DNA of 57,183 nt from the NCBI GenBank assembly GCA_014904845.1, contig MU119515.1:1-57183 (forward strand), read 5' to 3'. This DNA comes from Acephala macrosclerotiorum. Taxonomy: Eukaryota > Ascomycota > Leotiomycetes > Helotiales > Mollisiaceae. A program made the position numbers and the translations under genes. Shown piece by piece: positions 13,257 to 22,420 of this stretch (positions are counted from its first letter, which is position 1; every line of letters starts with the position of its first letter). The notes under the pieces were generated by a model. The model saw only the letters and a program-made list of their open reading frames with translations. It made no database searches and had not been told where the DNA came from.

Positions 13257-15596
13257 ATGGCTTTGAATAGTTCCATTCCAAGTCATAACGACATAGAAGA
13301 AGAGCTCACTAAAGAGCTTGAACAGTACCTTCCCAGACGCAGCCAGCGATACACTGCTGTTAATGTTCTTTTGATTACTTGGGAGGCTGGCGAAAAAATA
13401 TGTGCTGAAGAAGCGGCAGCATTGTCTCGAGTCTTTGAAGAACATTTTAATTACTGTGTGTGGCTATATCGGATCCCACCACAAGATTCACAACGTTTGT
13501 TGGGTGCCTACGTTGGGAATTTTGTTGGGCAATTCGGTGGGCAAGACAAACTTTTGTTGGTGTATTATGGAGGACATGGTGGCCGAGTGGCGTCTGCGAG
13601 TTCAATCTGTACCTGGGCAGCGTAAGGGAATTCTCAACCTCAAAGCTTAGGGGATGTTTGGTCTGATATTTTGAAACAATAGTGACATCTCGGGTGGCCC
13701 AACTCTGGACTGGTCGAATATCCAACCTCTTTTATTTAATGCGGACTGCGATGTTGTAATCTTTCTTGACTGCTGCTATGCTGGCCAAGCCGGTAGGCCT
13801 CATTATTCCCAATGCATTGAATTTCTCGCTGCGACGGACAAAGACCAGATGACCCCGCTTGGCGCGAGAACATGGCCATCATTCACCAAGGTCCTTATGA
13901 AGGAGCTCGTTAGCATTCTACACGAGAAGACAGTTGTAACAGTTCCAGAACTTCAAAGGCGAATGGTGCATAAGAGTTCCGGTCTGGTTAGGCAGCCCTT
14001 TTACATTTCTCTCTCCGAAGGTTCCGCAGGGAAAGTGCAACTCAAGCGATCGGAAGGTCAAACAAGTAAATTGAATCCGAAGACACTTACTTCGTTTGGT
14101 CTCAATGAGGAGGACTTGACTTCCATCTATCTGCGATTGTCACTGCGTCCCCTGGATTCGACGAATATTGAGGCTGTGAAAAGATGGATGACGAAGGATT
14201 CCCCATCCTCAATTGAACATATCAGCATCGTCAAACAAGTCTTAGATGAGGTCAATACAACAAACATCCTTGCAACCAGAACCTTCGACGATAATGAAGG
14301 AGCAGGAGATCGTGTTATGCCATTTTTATCAGACCCTGTTCGACTCGAGTTGCAGCATGTGTTCAATAGTCTGAAGGATATACTCCATAAGCCGAGCCCA
14401 ATGAATTTGAGTGATGAGGAGGCGATAAACATCCTGAAAAGTATTAGGGAGAAGTCTAGAGAGATCATGGAATTGATTAAAGATTGTCTTTCAAGCCTTG
14501 ACGCAAGGTCGTTAGAGAGCCTCGAGCCTCGAGATTTAGGAATTGCCCATGAGTTAAAGAGTCGAATCGCCATGCGCTTGAAGTTACTTGACCAAGCTGT
14601 GTCATCCACAATATTTCGAGTTGACTTCAAGGATCGGCCTCAAGAAGAGCAGCGATTCCGCATCGGAAAGCAGGGCGACGAGGATGTCTTGGTTGAGTAC
14701 TGGTATCACGATGATTTGGCAGAAGGAAAGCAGGATAGAATCCTTGAAAGCGCTAAGAGGATATCAGCATTACTTGCTGAGCCGAAAAGCACATCTTTCA
14801 GAATGCTCCATGGCAGAGGGTTCGTGTATGAAACCCTTCTCCAGAAGCCGAGGATAGGATTTGCATATCACTTTCCCGAAAGTCGAACAGGTTCAGGCCA
14901 TATAACCTTGGCTCAGCTAATCAGACAAGGAGGAATGATACCACTGGAGATCCGTGTGGGAATTTCTAGGCTTTTATGTGATGCAGTACTCCATTTACAT
15001 TCCGTCGGGTGGTTTCACAAAGGTATCAAAACGGAAAATGTTCTGATCTTCACCCGTGGGAAAGATGGAGGAGATTCGAAATCAAAGGCCCAGCCTTGCG
15101 ACCTATATCATCTCACAGATCCTTATCTCATCGGATTTGACTGCTCTAGACCCGAGGATGCTGAGACATGGTCAACAGTGGACTTCGTGACCACGACTAA
15201 CATATATCGACACCCAGAGAGATGGGGCCGGCCCGTTCGTTTTGAACGACATCATGACATTTATGCTTTGGTATGAGTTTTCTGGACGCGCTTTGTTGCA
15301 GATTATGCTAAATTTGTGCAAAGGGTATTGTCTTATTGGAAGTTGGATCTTGGAGGGTTTTGCCTAGCATGGACAGTAGAGGTAAAGATTTCGAGTCCAT
15401 CAAGGACCCAGAGAAGTTCAGAGATTTTCTTCTCACCAGTGCACATGCAAAATTGGCACACTCTGCTGGTTCTGCATATGCGAACGCAACAAAAGTTTGT
15501 TGGGAGAGAAGGAATTGGGCAATTTACGAGAATTGGCAAGTCCAGCGACTTGTCCGTGATGAAGTTCTCAAACCTTTAGTAGCATATAGTAATTGA
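13257..15596 (+). CDS. Caspase-like (C14) domain fused to a pseudokinase
   Basis: Three exons: 13257-13621, 13683-15270 and 15324-15596, giving 741 aa. The introns are 61 bp (GTAAGG...ATAG) and 53 bp (GTATGA...AAAG, with a CTAAA branch); phases agree. Residues about 30-200 form a caspase/metacaspase-like fold. YYGGHGG supplies His107, and FLDCCYAG, readable only after splicing out intron 1, supplies Cys152/153. A SFTKVLMKEL segment follows, as in fungal NLR-associated caspases. Residues about 290-430 are helical. Residues about 430-720 resemble the kinase-like domain found in fungal HeLo-type proteins: HKGIKTEN (567-574) replaces HRDLKxxN and GFD (606-608) replaces DFG, so the catalytic Asp is missing. 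DIYALGIVLLEVG spans the second splice junction. I infer a protease with a pseudokinase regulator, possibly in regulated cell death; this is untested. Confidence 0.88.
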
Positions 15597-15751
15597 TATT
15601 TTTAGGCATGGCCTTGAATTTATTTAAATCTGCTATAACAAACTATTCCTCCATTGAAACGCGGTGGTGCATAATCCGGCTGGACATACAGCTTCTTGTG
15701 CACTTGTAGTAAATCATGTGCTGCTGTTTGCTGTTCCTGACAAGAATGCAG

Positions 15752-16954
15752 CTAGTACAGCACCATATCTGGATATACATCAGAGATGCTTTTTGTCAAA
15801 ACAAGATAAGGATCAACTTGCGTCACAATTGCTATTATAGTATTGTATTTGGTTATCCCTGAAATAGTCAAGATGGCGCACGATGCTCCAAATGTAAAGA
15901 TCGCATATATAATTGTTCGATTCCGAGGTCTAGAAGCATTGTATAAGAGGATTGCAGGCAGAATGAGCCACAATGAAACTAGGGGAACGAGAAGTGATTT
16001 GAGAATTCGTTCGAGGAGTATAGGTGAGTAGAGAAATATGTTTGGATCGTCTGTTTTCAGCTTTGACAATAGTTAGGACTAATTAAACAAAATCGGTGCG
16101 GATAACTCACACGGCTAGAGCACAGCTTTCCTCTTCTTCAGTTACCATCTTACAGATCGTGGATGACATTGCTTACCAGGTTTGAAACTTTGGGGAATTT
16201 TCTTATTCCCAGCTCAAGTAGACTTTCCAAGATCCCATTATCTGCCCCATCTGGTTTAAGAGTAATGAACTCTTTATCCTCGAGGTTTTCGATGAAACAT
16301 GCGCTCTCTGATTTGACGAGAGGTTTGGTTCCATGCACCCAATTCTTTACATTCCGTCTTTGATTCGGCTCGGCCTCTGGTATTGCAAGCATTTGTCGGT
16401 ACTCACATACCGACCGGTCTTGCATTATTTAGTCTGGATAGCCATGTAGTAGTGGTAGAATACCGTACCATATGAACTGAGAGCTTGCTTGATTTCCTGA
16501 AGTAATGATTTTCGCTGTTGGTTCTTATCTTGGCGACGACTACTTAGATGTAGCTGCACAGTCTCTGTATCATCGCATTCATTCAACCTAGTCTCCAATT
16601 CATAGAGAATATCTTGTTGATCCAATAGACTTCGAAGATGGAGATTTTCGAATCTTCTAAATACAAGGAATCCCCGGTCTGCACCGAGAAAAGCTGCAAC
16701 ACGGGGATAGCCTTGCCTATAATGTTCAACTTCACTTTGTTAGGTCATCTCATTCCCTGCTATTTGGTGAGCGTGGATATGTACTTCTTGATTTATGCAT
16801 TACAATTAGAATTGAATACCAAGGCCTTGAGCTGGAAAGGATCCTTTTGGTATCATGTAGACTATCCTAAATATTAGGGTTATGAATCACTCACAGGTGG
16901 TTTTTTCATGTCGCCAGCTCCGGTGCTGGGAAGCCTTACAGGCGCTCGCACCAT
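15752..16954 (-). CDS. DUF6594-family membrane protein
   Basis: Proposed exons: 16954-16940, 16866-16820, 16716-16464, 16401-16177, 16125-16111 and 16060-15752, giving 287 aa with all phases compatible. The family signature is clear: W-QGYPRVAAFLGADR, then LVFRRFENLHLRSLL, a coiled-coil-like LYELETRL segment, KPLVKSE, and NIFLYSP before the membrane part. The C-terminal exon carries two strong hydrophobic helices (LVPLVSLWLILPAILLY and IIYAIFTFGASCAILTI) and a weaker third, the usual tail of this family. DUF6594 proteins are common in filamentous fungi and have no settled function; I predict an integral membrane protein with a cytosolic helical N-terminus. The central and C-terminal exons are secure. 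The 15-nt first exon and the 15-nt micro-exon (LCSSR) are chosen only because splice signals and phase agree. Confidence 0.8.
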
Positions 16955-17349
16955 TTGCTTGGGCACACATGCATAATGTGAGCAAGTAATATGAGGAAAC
17001 TGCGCCTACTGCGTGGATACAGCCACTGGACGCATCGCACCTGCCTAAGACGAAATATCTGATACCCTTTTCCTCTCCTCCCCAGTCTTCCCGTGCACAT
17101 GCGAACAGCCAAAAGGATTATCATTATCTAATCAGTTCACTTGTGACCAATTACCAAGCTTAACGTTCTTGAGAAGCACCAGTCACGTGCTAGGCGCATC
17201 GCGACACCCTACCACCCGTGACTCGACATGATGCCACGTCAGCGACTCTCTAGCCTCACGAAACTTCTTTTTACGTGACCAGTCTCGGAGAGTGGAGGCT
17301 TAGCAAGGCAGTGTTTTCATGTGATTGTGACTGAGATATTACCAAAACC
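16955..17349. promoter_or_regulatory. Divergent intergenic region with CACGTG and ACGTCA sites
   Basis: This gap lies between the divergent DUF6594 and small-protein genes. It contains a perfect CACGTG E-box-like palindrome at 17,184-17,189, a CACGTCA (TGACGTG on the minus strand, CRE-like) at 17,235-17,241 and an ACGTGAC at 17,273-17,279. Three ACGT-core sites within about 100 bp are consistent with bZIP or bHLH regulation, but the binding proteins are unknown. The large open frame on the minus strand here is not convincing as coding. Confidence 0.4.
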
Positions 17350-17809
17350 ATGGGTGATTATACAAAAACTGCGTCTAGTGATGCTATCAAGGTGTGTCCC
17401 AACCAGATCCCAAGTATTTCGCATCTGCTGACGCGGCTCTTGCAACTTCAAGAAAGCGATTAAGGAAAGTCGAAAAACGAAAGAAATAGAGAAACAAGAG
17501 GGAGATAATGCAGATTGGAGAGCCCATGTAAACCAATACCAAACACCCGCTAGTGTAAACTATGACTTCCCCACGTCTGGGCCTATGGGAGATAATGATG
17601 ACTGACATCCGCTGTAGTATCCATTTGAGATAGGCGAGATCGTATGGATCGTCAGGCCAGAGTTTAGAGCCCCATTTGGCGAGTTCAGAATTTCAAAGGC
17701 CGAGCCGGGTGATCTTTTTGAGCTTGTGAAGGTATCTGACGGCTCTGTGTACCATGAGCTTGTTGAGGGTAAATTCTTACATCGTGATCCATACGGTGTG
17801 GGTATTTAG
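17350..17809 (+). CDS. Small protein of unknown function (about 111 aa)
   Basis: Model: exons 17350-17391, 17453-17554 and 17618-17809. Introns of 61 and 63 bp have CTGAC branch points, GTGTGT and GTAAAC donors and AG acceptors; every junction is in phase 0. An alternative donor at 17,527, also phase 0, would shorten exon 2. The N-terminal half is charged and Lys/Glu-rich. The C-terminal exon has the look of a small beta domain: YPFEIGEIVWIVRPEF, then GDLFELVKVSDG, then GKFLHRDPYG before the stop. I do not recognise the family; small fungal proteins with an 'F.vGe.Vw' opening and a terminal 'lhRDP' are familiar but functionally unassigned. Its stop is 26 bp from the end of the convergent ankyrin frame, so the 3' UTRs probably overlap. 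No transcript evidence supports the model. Confidence 0.55.
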
Positions 17810-17834
17810 TATTGTGAAAAGGCTCTGATAGCTC

Positions 17835-19706
17835 CTAAAGAGATTGAGCGGTGGTAGCTACACCTGCGGTACTGGAAACTAACATCTGGCTGATACGTTC
17901 TTGAACCGTGAACATTGCCTCAAAGCTGAAATCTTCCGGGATAGGGACATCCACCTCAGTTGGGTGATTTTGGCATGCATTGGCAACGTCCCACCAATTT
18001 GCGATTGGCAAATGCATTAACTCCTCCGCAGTGACTTCATGATCAATACCCGGCCATTTCCCCGTTCGCGCAGGATTCTGAACTTTTGCAAGCAGCTCGA
18101 CCTCATCAACGATTCTCATGCATGATGCGAGATGAAGTCTCGTAATTCCTGTGAACAAGTCATCCCCTCTCGCCTGGTGCCACTCCAATAATTCAGTAGC
18201 GACTTCAATCGCGTTTTCCCGCGCCGTATCCAGGTGCCACAAAAATCCTTTCATGCTCGTATGTGCCGTCCAAATTATTCTGCCCATCAAGCAAGCTATT
18301 TGTAATGGGAATGTCAAAGATTCGCCTTTGGTAAGGGGTATTCCAGCGTCAACACCAGCTTCGAGCAAGACCCGGACACTATCAAGATCAAGAGTAAATG
18401 CCGCCTTCTGAATCAGAGTTGCACCTTTTCCATCAAAATCATTTAGATTATTCGCCATGACCTCTGCCCGGAGCACATGCCGAAATATTACCTTGTCATC
18501 GTCCTGGCCGTGCTGCCCTGGCTTTATCAAAAGAGGCAGCATATTGTGCAAAGTTTCCCTGTGAGACGAATCTTTGTACTCTCCGCCCAGGGCCAAATCT
18601 AGCATATCGGGGTGACTTTGCACCCCAATTCCAATCAAACCGAGTTGAAGTGGTGTTTGGTCCAGGAGTTGAAGCTTTGTGTCAATTGCGGCGCCATATT
18701 TCAGCAGAAGAGAGTACATTGCTGGGGATTGCTGGCCAGTCATGCATTCGTGAAGGGGAGTGACTCCAAGAGCTCCAAAAGACCACGGCTTATTGATATT
18801 GACTCCTCTTTCAAGAAGCACTCGGGCAACAACAACCGAATCGCTTCTTATAGCATGATGTAGATATGTACCATATTCATTGAAATCTTCATCAAGCTCT
18901 TCAACCGTGTAATGCTCTAAAATTGTGCGGATTGTCCGTTCCCATAGAGGGCAGTCATTAGATATTCCAATTGCATGCATAATAGCAGACGAGCCTGGGT
19001 CATTGATTGACTTGATTATATCGCGTGAAGTATTGGAGATGAGCTCTTCGAGCATTAGAAAATTGGCCTCCACAGCTGCATTGCACACGGCGAGCTCCAA
19101 ATAAGTATAGCCTTCAAGGCAGACCTCAGGTAAGTTGTATTCCCGGTAGACCGCGATAGTCTGCCGAATTGCCTCAACATGGTTACGTCCATGCGCTATC
19201 CAGTGGGAGAAGGGTCGTTCAAGGCAGCCCAGTGTATGTAAGTCTTCAGATTTTTCACCATTGCTGCGTGAATACTCTAAGATGTATTCCGCAATCTCCC
19301 AGAAAAAATGTCGCATAGCATAATTCAGGCATTTACGACCACGGGAATGTGGAAGCAGAGCTTTAACAGCTGCTAGATTCCTTGACAGAACTGCCCAGTC
19401 AAGTGCGGTGCCTGACAACAGAATATCGTGATCTTCCCAATAAACGGTTTCTGCGACTGCCGCTTCAGGATCGGCACCATTCTGTAGGAGTAGGTTTACA
19501 GCCTGAGAGACATCATTCTCATGGAAGAATATAGACAAGTGGAGAGGAGTGATGTCATGAAAAGCTATCGTTGATGCGGAGATTTTGTTATCAAGCAGGA
19601 TAACCATGGTGGAGAGACGACCCCCTAGGCAGGAATAGTGTAGAGCTGTAAGGTTTTGCGTGGAGACAGCATAGAGAGATCCATTCTGGAGCAATTTCAA
19701 AACCAT
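17835..19706 (-). CDS. Ankyrin-repeat protein (probable 3' part of kinase-Sel1-ankyrin gene)
   Basis: A 623-aa intronless frame from an ATG in good context (ACCATGG). Ankyrin-like units are visible at about residues 19-45 (TALHYSCLGG), 52-80 (ITPLHLSIFF...LLLQNGADP), 99-120, 279-306 (GTYLHHAIRSD...LLERGVNIN), 314-343 (GVTPLHECMTG) and 428-455. The rest is diverged helical repeat, and the C-terminus lacks a recognisable domain. Ankyrin arrays bind proteins, and in fungi they often form the sensor end of signalling proteins. In-frame coding character continues upstream of the ATG (NNFAAWSGDDTMVLKLL) to a CACAG acceptor, with the exon beginning at 19,750. This implies the frame was spliced to the upstream kinase-Sel1 exon and that this ATG may not be the original start. 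Whether it is now expressed alone cannot be seen. Confidence 0.82.
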   Translation of the reverse strand: MVLKLLQNGSLYAVSTQNLTALHYSCLGGRLSTMVILLDNKISASTIAFHDITPLHLSIFFHENDVSQAVNLLLQNGADPEAAVAETVYWEDHDILLSGTALDWAVLSRNLAAVKALLPHSRGRKCLNYAMRHFFWEIAEYILEYSRSNGEKSEDLHTLGCLERPFSHWIAHGRNHVEAIRQTIAVYREYNLPEVCLEGYTYLELAVCNAAVEANFLMLEELISNTSRDIIKSINDPGSSAIMHAIGISNDCPLWERTIRTILEHYTVEELDEDFNEYGTYLHHAIRSDSVVVARVLLERGVNINKPWSFGALGVTPLHECMTGQQSPAMYSLLLKYGAAIDTKLQLLDQTPLQLGLIGIGVQSHPDMLDLALGGEYKDSSHRETLHNMLPLLIKPGQHGQDDDKVIFRHVLRAEVMANNLNDFDGKGATLIQKAAFTLDLDSVRVLLEAGVDAGIPLTKGESLTFPLQIACLMGRIIWTAHTSMKGFLWHLDTARENAIEVATELLEWHQARGDDLFTGITRLHLASCMRIVDEVELLAKVQNPARTGKWPGIDHEVTAEELMHLPIANWWDVANACQNHPTEVDVPIPEDFSFEAMFTVQERISQMLVSSTAGVATTAQSL

Positions 19707-19852
19707 GGTATCGTCGCCAGACCATGCCGCAAAGTTATTACAGGCAAATGCTGTGGTGTGAGTGTAAAGTGTGTGTTCATGATGTGTTGTGATGTCTTAT
19801 TCCTGTCTAGTGGTGAGATGAGGATATATATAACATTAAACACGTGACCACC
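19707..19852 (-). other. Putative third intron or new promoter between Sel1 and ankyrin frames
   Basis: Between the Sel1 stop and the ankyrin ATG, minus strand. A splice from a weak GTGGTC donor at 19,851 to the CACAG acceptor ending at 19,751 would remove 101 bp and restore the ankyrin frame. The preceding TAG at 19,855-19,853 would still stop translation. A TATATATA tract also lies here and could serve as a promoter for a separate ankyrin gene. The two readings are not separable from sequence alone. Confidence 0.4.
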
Positions 19853-21692
19853 CTAATAAAAGTGGAGTGGGAGCAAATTGTCCAGCTCCCAGGAGCTGAA
19901 AATTTCAAGGCCGAAGACGAGATATTGAGTCAGTCCAGTCAAATCCTTTGCAGCAGACATATCAGTAGCTTCTGAAACTTGTCGCCATTTGGAATTGGCG
20001 ACGTAGTGAATGCGAGATAATAGATAGCGTTCCGTAGGTACCACGTAGAGGTGAGCTTCAATCAGTTCAGCACAAAGCAGCCGTTCGTGGGGAACTGGCT
20101 CAACTCCGAACGCCTGACAAACTCGGTGGTACCATAAAGATGCTTTATAACATCCTCGAATCGCAGCTTCTAACAGCCAATACAGCACTTCTTTGTTGTC
20201 ATGATTTGAACCGAATCCAAGCGTATAACACTCGCTAACTGTTAGTGCAGCATGGGCACAAGCGTGATCTTGGATGGCGTTCGATGTCGCTATAAGCTTC
20301 AATTCTGAGAGTATTCTTTCTCTCAAATTTATCGGATACTCTTTCCCTACCAGAAAACTATTATAGAGACCAGAATGGTAAATCTAGAAGCCTAAATGTT
20401 AGCTCAACTATCAATGTAGAGAGTGACGTGGGATATTATACATCGTACATTGACTGCCGCTCTGTCCAAGCAGTTAGAGATGGCTGAAATAGGAGATCGA
20501 GTATGCTTTCATCACTGGTCGAATGCCTTGACTCATCCGTTCCCGTGCTAATATATTTTTCAGCGGATGTTCCAGTTGGTATGTACATTGTTGACACTTA
20601 CAGTGATGACAGCGCCTCAGGCTTCAAAAAATTTGCTAGAGTTGCTATAGAAGCCCTTTTGTTCGGGAATTCTTGCAGAGATTCCCGAAGAACGACTGAA
20701 ATTTGGTTCTTGGCGTATGAATCGAATTTAATCGTTTCGATGAAGCGAAGGGCATGAAGGTAGAGCGCCTCTGATGTGAGAGAGTTGAGGTATACCTCCT
20801 TCTCATCAATACTAAGATTCTTGGAATCACCTAAGATCCATCCATCGTCAAAGAAACTTGCTCCATTTTTCAGGATTTCCCAAGTCATGAGCCCGAATGA
20901 ATAGATATCAGTTGCTATTGCGTCTTCGATGGTGAAAGCCGAATATCCAGTAGCGGACCCTTTCCGGATTTCCGGTGCATTCAACAGCCGGGTTCCTAGA
21001 GGTACAGGTACTTGAGATGGGTCATCTTGGAGCGCCACTATGGATTGCCCGAAGTCCGAAAGCTTCAGTCTCAATTTCCCTTCATTATTGAAGACTAAAG
21101 AATTTTGTGTTTTAACATCACCGTGGCATACCTTCACACTATGCAGGGCTTCCAATCCAGTGGCAGCTTGTAGGATCAAATCGAGGCGATCGGCTGAAGA
21201 AGTTGCTGGTTGGCCGGCCTTGAGAAAATATGTAAGGCTGCCGAGGCTCGAATACTCAAGGACCAAGGAAAGTACCGGATGATCAGCGCTTGAGTCAATG
21301 CAAATGCCGTAGAGCTGTAGTATGTTGGGGTGCTCCCTTAGTGATGAGTGAGTGAGAACACGGACTTCAAGACAGAATTGATTGATATGCTTCTCAAATA
21401 TCTCGTCGATAAACGGCGCTAGCTGTCGTCCGAGGACCTTGTTCTTTTTTACAGCAACTAGCCGATTATCCATTGTCCTTCCAGTCTCAACAGTACTGAA
21501 AGCGCCAGTCCCTACTATATGGTGTGCTGGTTGGTTCAGTAGGAGTCGCCCCACATCGAAAAATTCAAGCTTCGTACTAGCTACAAGACTGAGGAGGTTG
21601 AGCGCGCTAGATGGACCCGGTCGCCGAGGTATACTCTCTGTCTTGGTCGTGTTCCATTGGGAATGCTGGGGTGTTGGTGGTATGGAATCCAT
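19853..21692 (-). CDS. Protein kinase with Sel1-like C-terminal region
   Basis: Exons 21692-20602, 20547-20442 and 20383-19853 give 575 aa to the TAG. Introns of 54 bp (GTAAGT...ATTAG) and 58 bp (GTATAA...TCTAG, GCTAAC branch) agree in phase. I start at ATG 21,692, the first ATG of the frame. The kinase domain (about 53-345) looks active: GTGAFSTV loop (61-68), VAVKK with Lys82, HGDVKTQN with the catalytic Asp192, DFG 213-215 and NAPEI (238-242). HGD instead of HRD suggests a non-RD, Tyr-kinase-like subclass. Residues about 439-489 (HACAHAALTVSECYTLGFG...WLLEAAIRG) look like a Sel1/TPR-type repeat. Fungal proteins with kinase, then Sel1, then ankyrin order are familiar, and the ankyrin frame lies just downstream on the same strand, so the TAG probably truncates a longer protein. 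Confidence 0.87.
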
Positions 21693-21880
21693 TCGGGCTC
21701 TGGTATTGTGTGTCACTCTGAGTGATATATTTGATGATCTTGATGAGCTGGTTGATTGATCAAGATGATGAGGTCTAGCTAGGTGCGAGGATATTAATAT
21801 CCATTGCAGTGCTTACTCAGCACTAAAACCACTCGAAAGTCTAATACGCCTTTTGCTGAGAAGCGCTGTAAAGATTTTTT
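21693..21880 (-). promoter_or_regulatory. Upstream region of kinase gene with two dyads
   Basis: This 188-bp leader and promoter precedes the kinase ATG and ends at the AT-rich boundary. It contains a perfect 14-bp palindrome GGATATTAATATCC (21,789-21,802) and, six bases on, a hairpin with AGTGCT/AGCACT arms (21,808-21,824). Either could be a regulator site; no known factor is recognised. The adjacent AT-rich DNA may subject this promoter to spreading silencing (inference). Confidence 0.4.
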
Positions 21881-22071
21881 TTTTAATATTTAAAATAATA
21901 TAAATATTTAATATTTTTACGTAATTATCGTATTAATTATTATTTTTATTTTATAAATTATAATATTAATAATTTATTTAATTTAAAAATTAATATAAAA
22001 ATTTTAATTACGTAAAAAATAAAATAATAATATATATTTTAATCGATAAAATACGATTTTTAACGATTAAA

Positions 22072-22420
22072 CGACAAATTGACTACTGTTTTCGATCGAT
22101 TTCGTCGCTGTTTTCTGCAGTCGACTTGTCAAAAACTCGCGCTATTTTAACGCTCGCGTACTTGATAGCCAAGGCGACACGACTTTAGCCGATTACAAGA
22201 ACGCTCAAAATTAACAATCGCTTTTCTGTTCTCGTTTCTACTTTCTAACTATTCTTTCCAGAGAACAGAAAATGAATACTCGCCATTCACTCAATAACTC
22301 AAAATAACGATCATTTTATTTCTTCGTTTATTTTTTTTCTCTTTTCTATTTTTTTTTTTTTATACTTTTTATACTCAATTATCTTTTTATTCCATTTCTT
22401 TTTCTCTTTCCAATACGAGT
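22072..22420 (+). other. Less-decayed remnant resembling a gene leader
   Basis: A short patch of clearly higher GC, with intact CpA/CpT/CpC contexts, sits about 200 bp inside the AT-rich region. It ends with a pyrimidine-rich stretch, a CTAAC branch-like element and a TTCCAG acceptor-like site at about 22,244-22,261, then a purine leader and ATG at 22,272. The frame closes after about eleven codons. This looks like the 5' leader and intron end of a lost or decayed gene, or unique DNA between mutated repeats. No product can be named. Confidence 0.35.

Noticed and set aside
14127..14630. 167-aa minus-strand frame within the caspase-pseudokinase gene
   Set aside because: Antisense to a frame with clear domain motifs and has no motif of its own.
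16860..16885. Telomere-like TTAGGG
   Set aside because: A single occurrence within an intron, with no tandem array.
16867..16920. Start of the DUF6594 protein at the ATG near 16,910 with a 28-bp intron
   Set aside because: The phase fits, but 28 bp is too short for a fungal intron; the donor at 16,939 gives a normal 73-bp intron.
16936..17124. 62-aa minus-strand frame upstream of the DUF6594 gene
   Set aside because: Arg-rich with no domain, overlaps the likely promoter, and is incompatible in frame with the DUF6594 exons.
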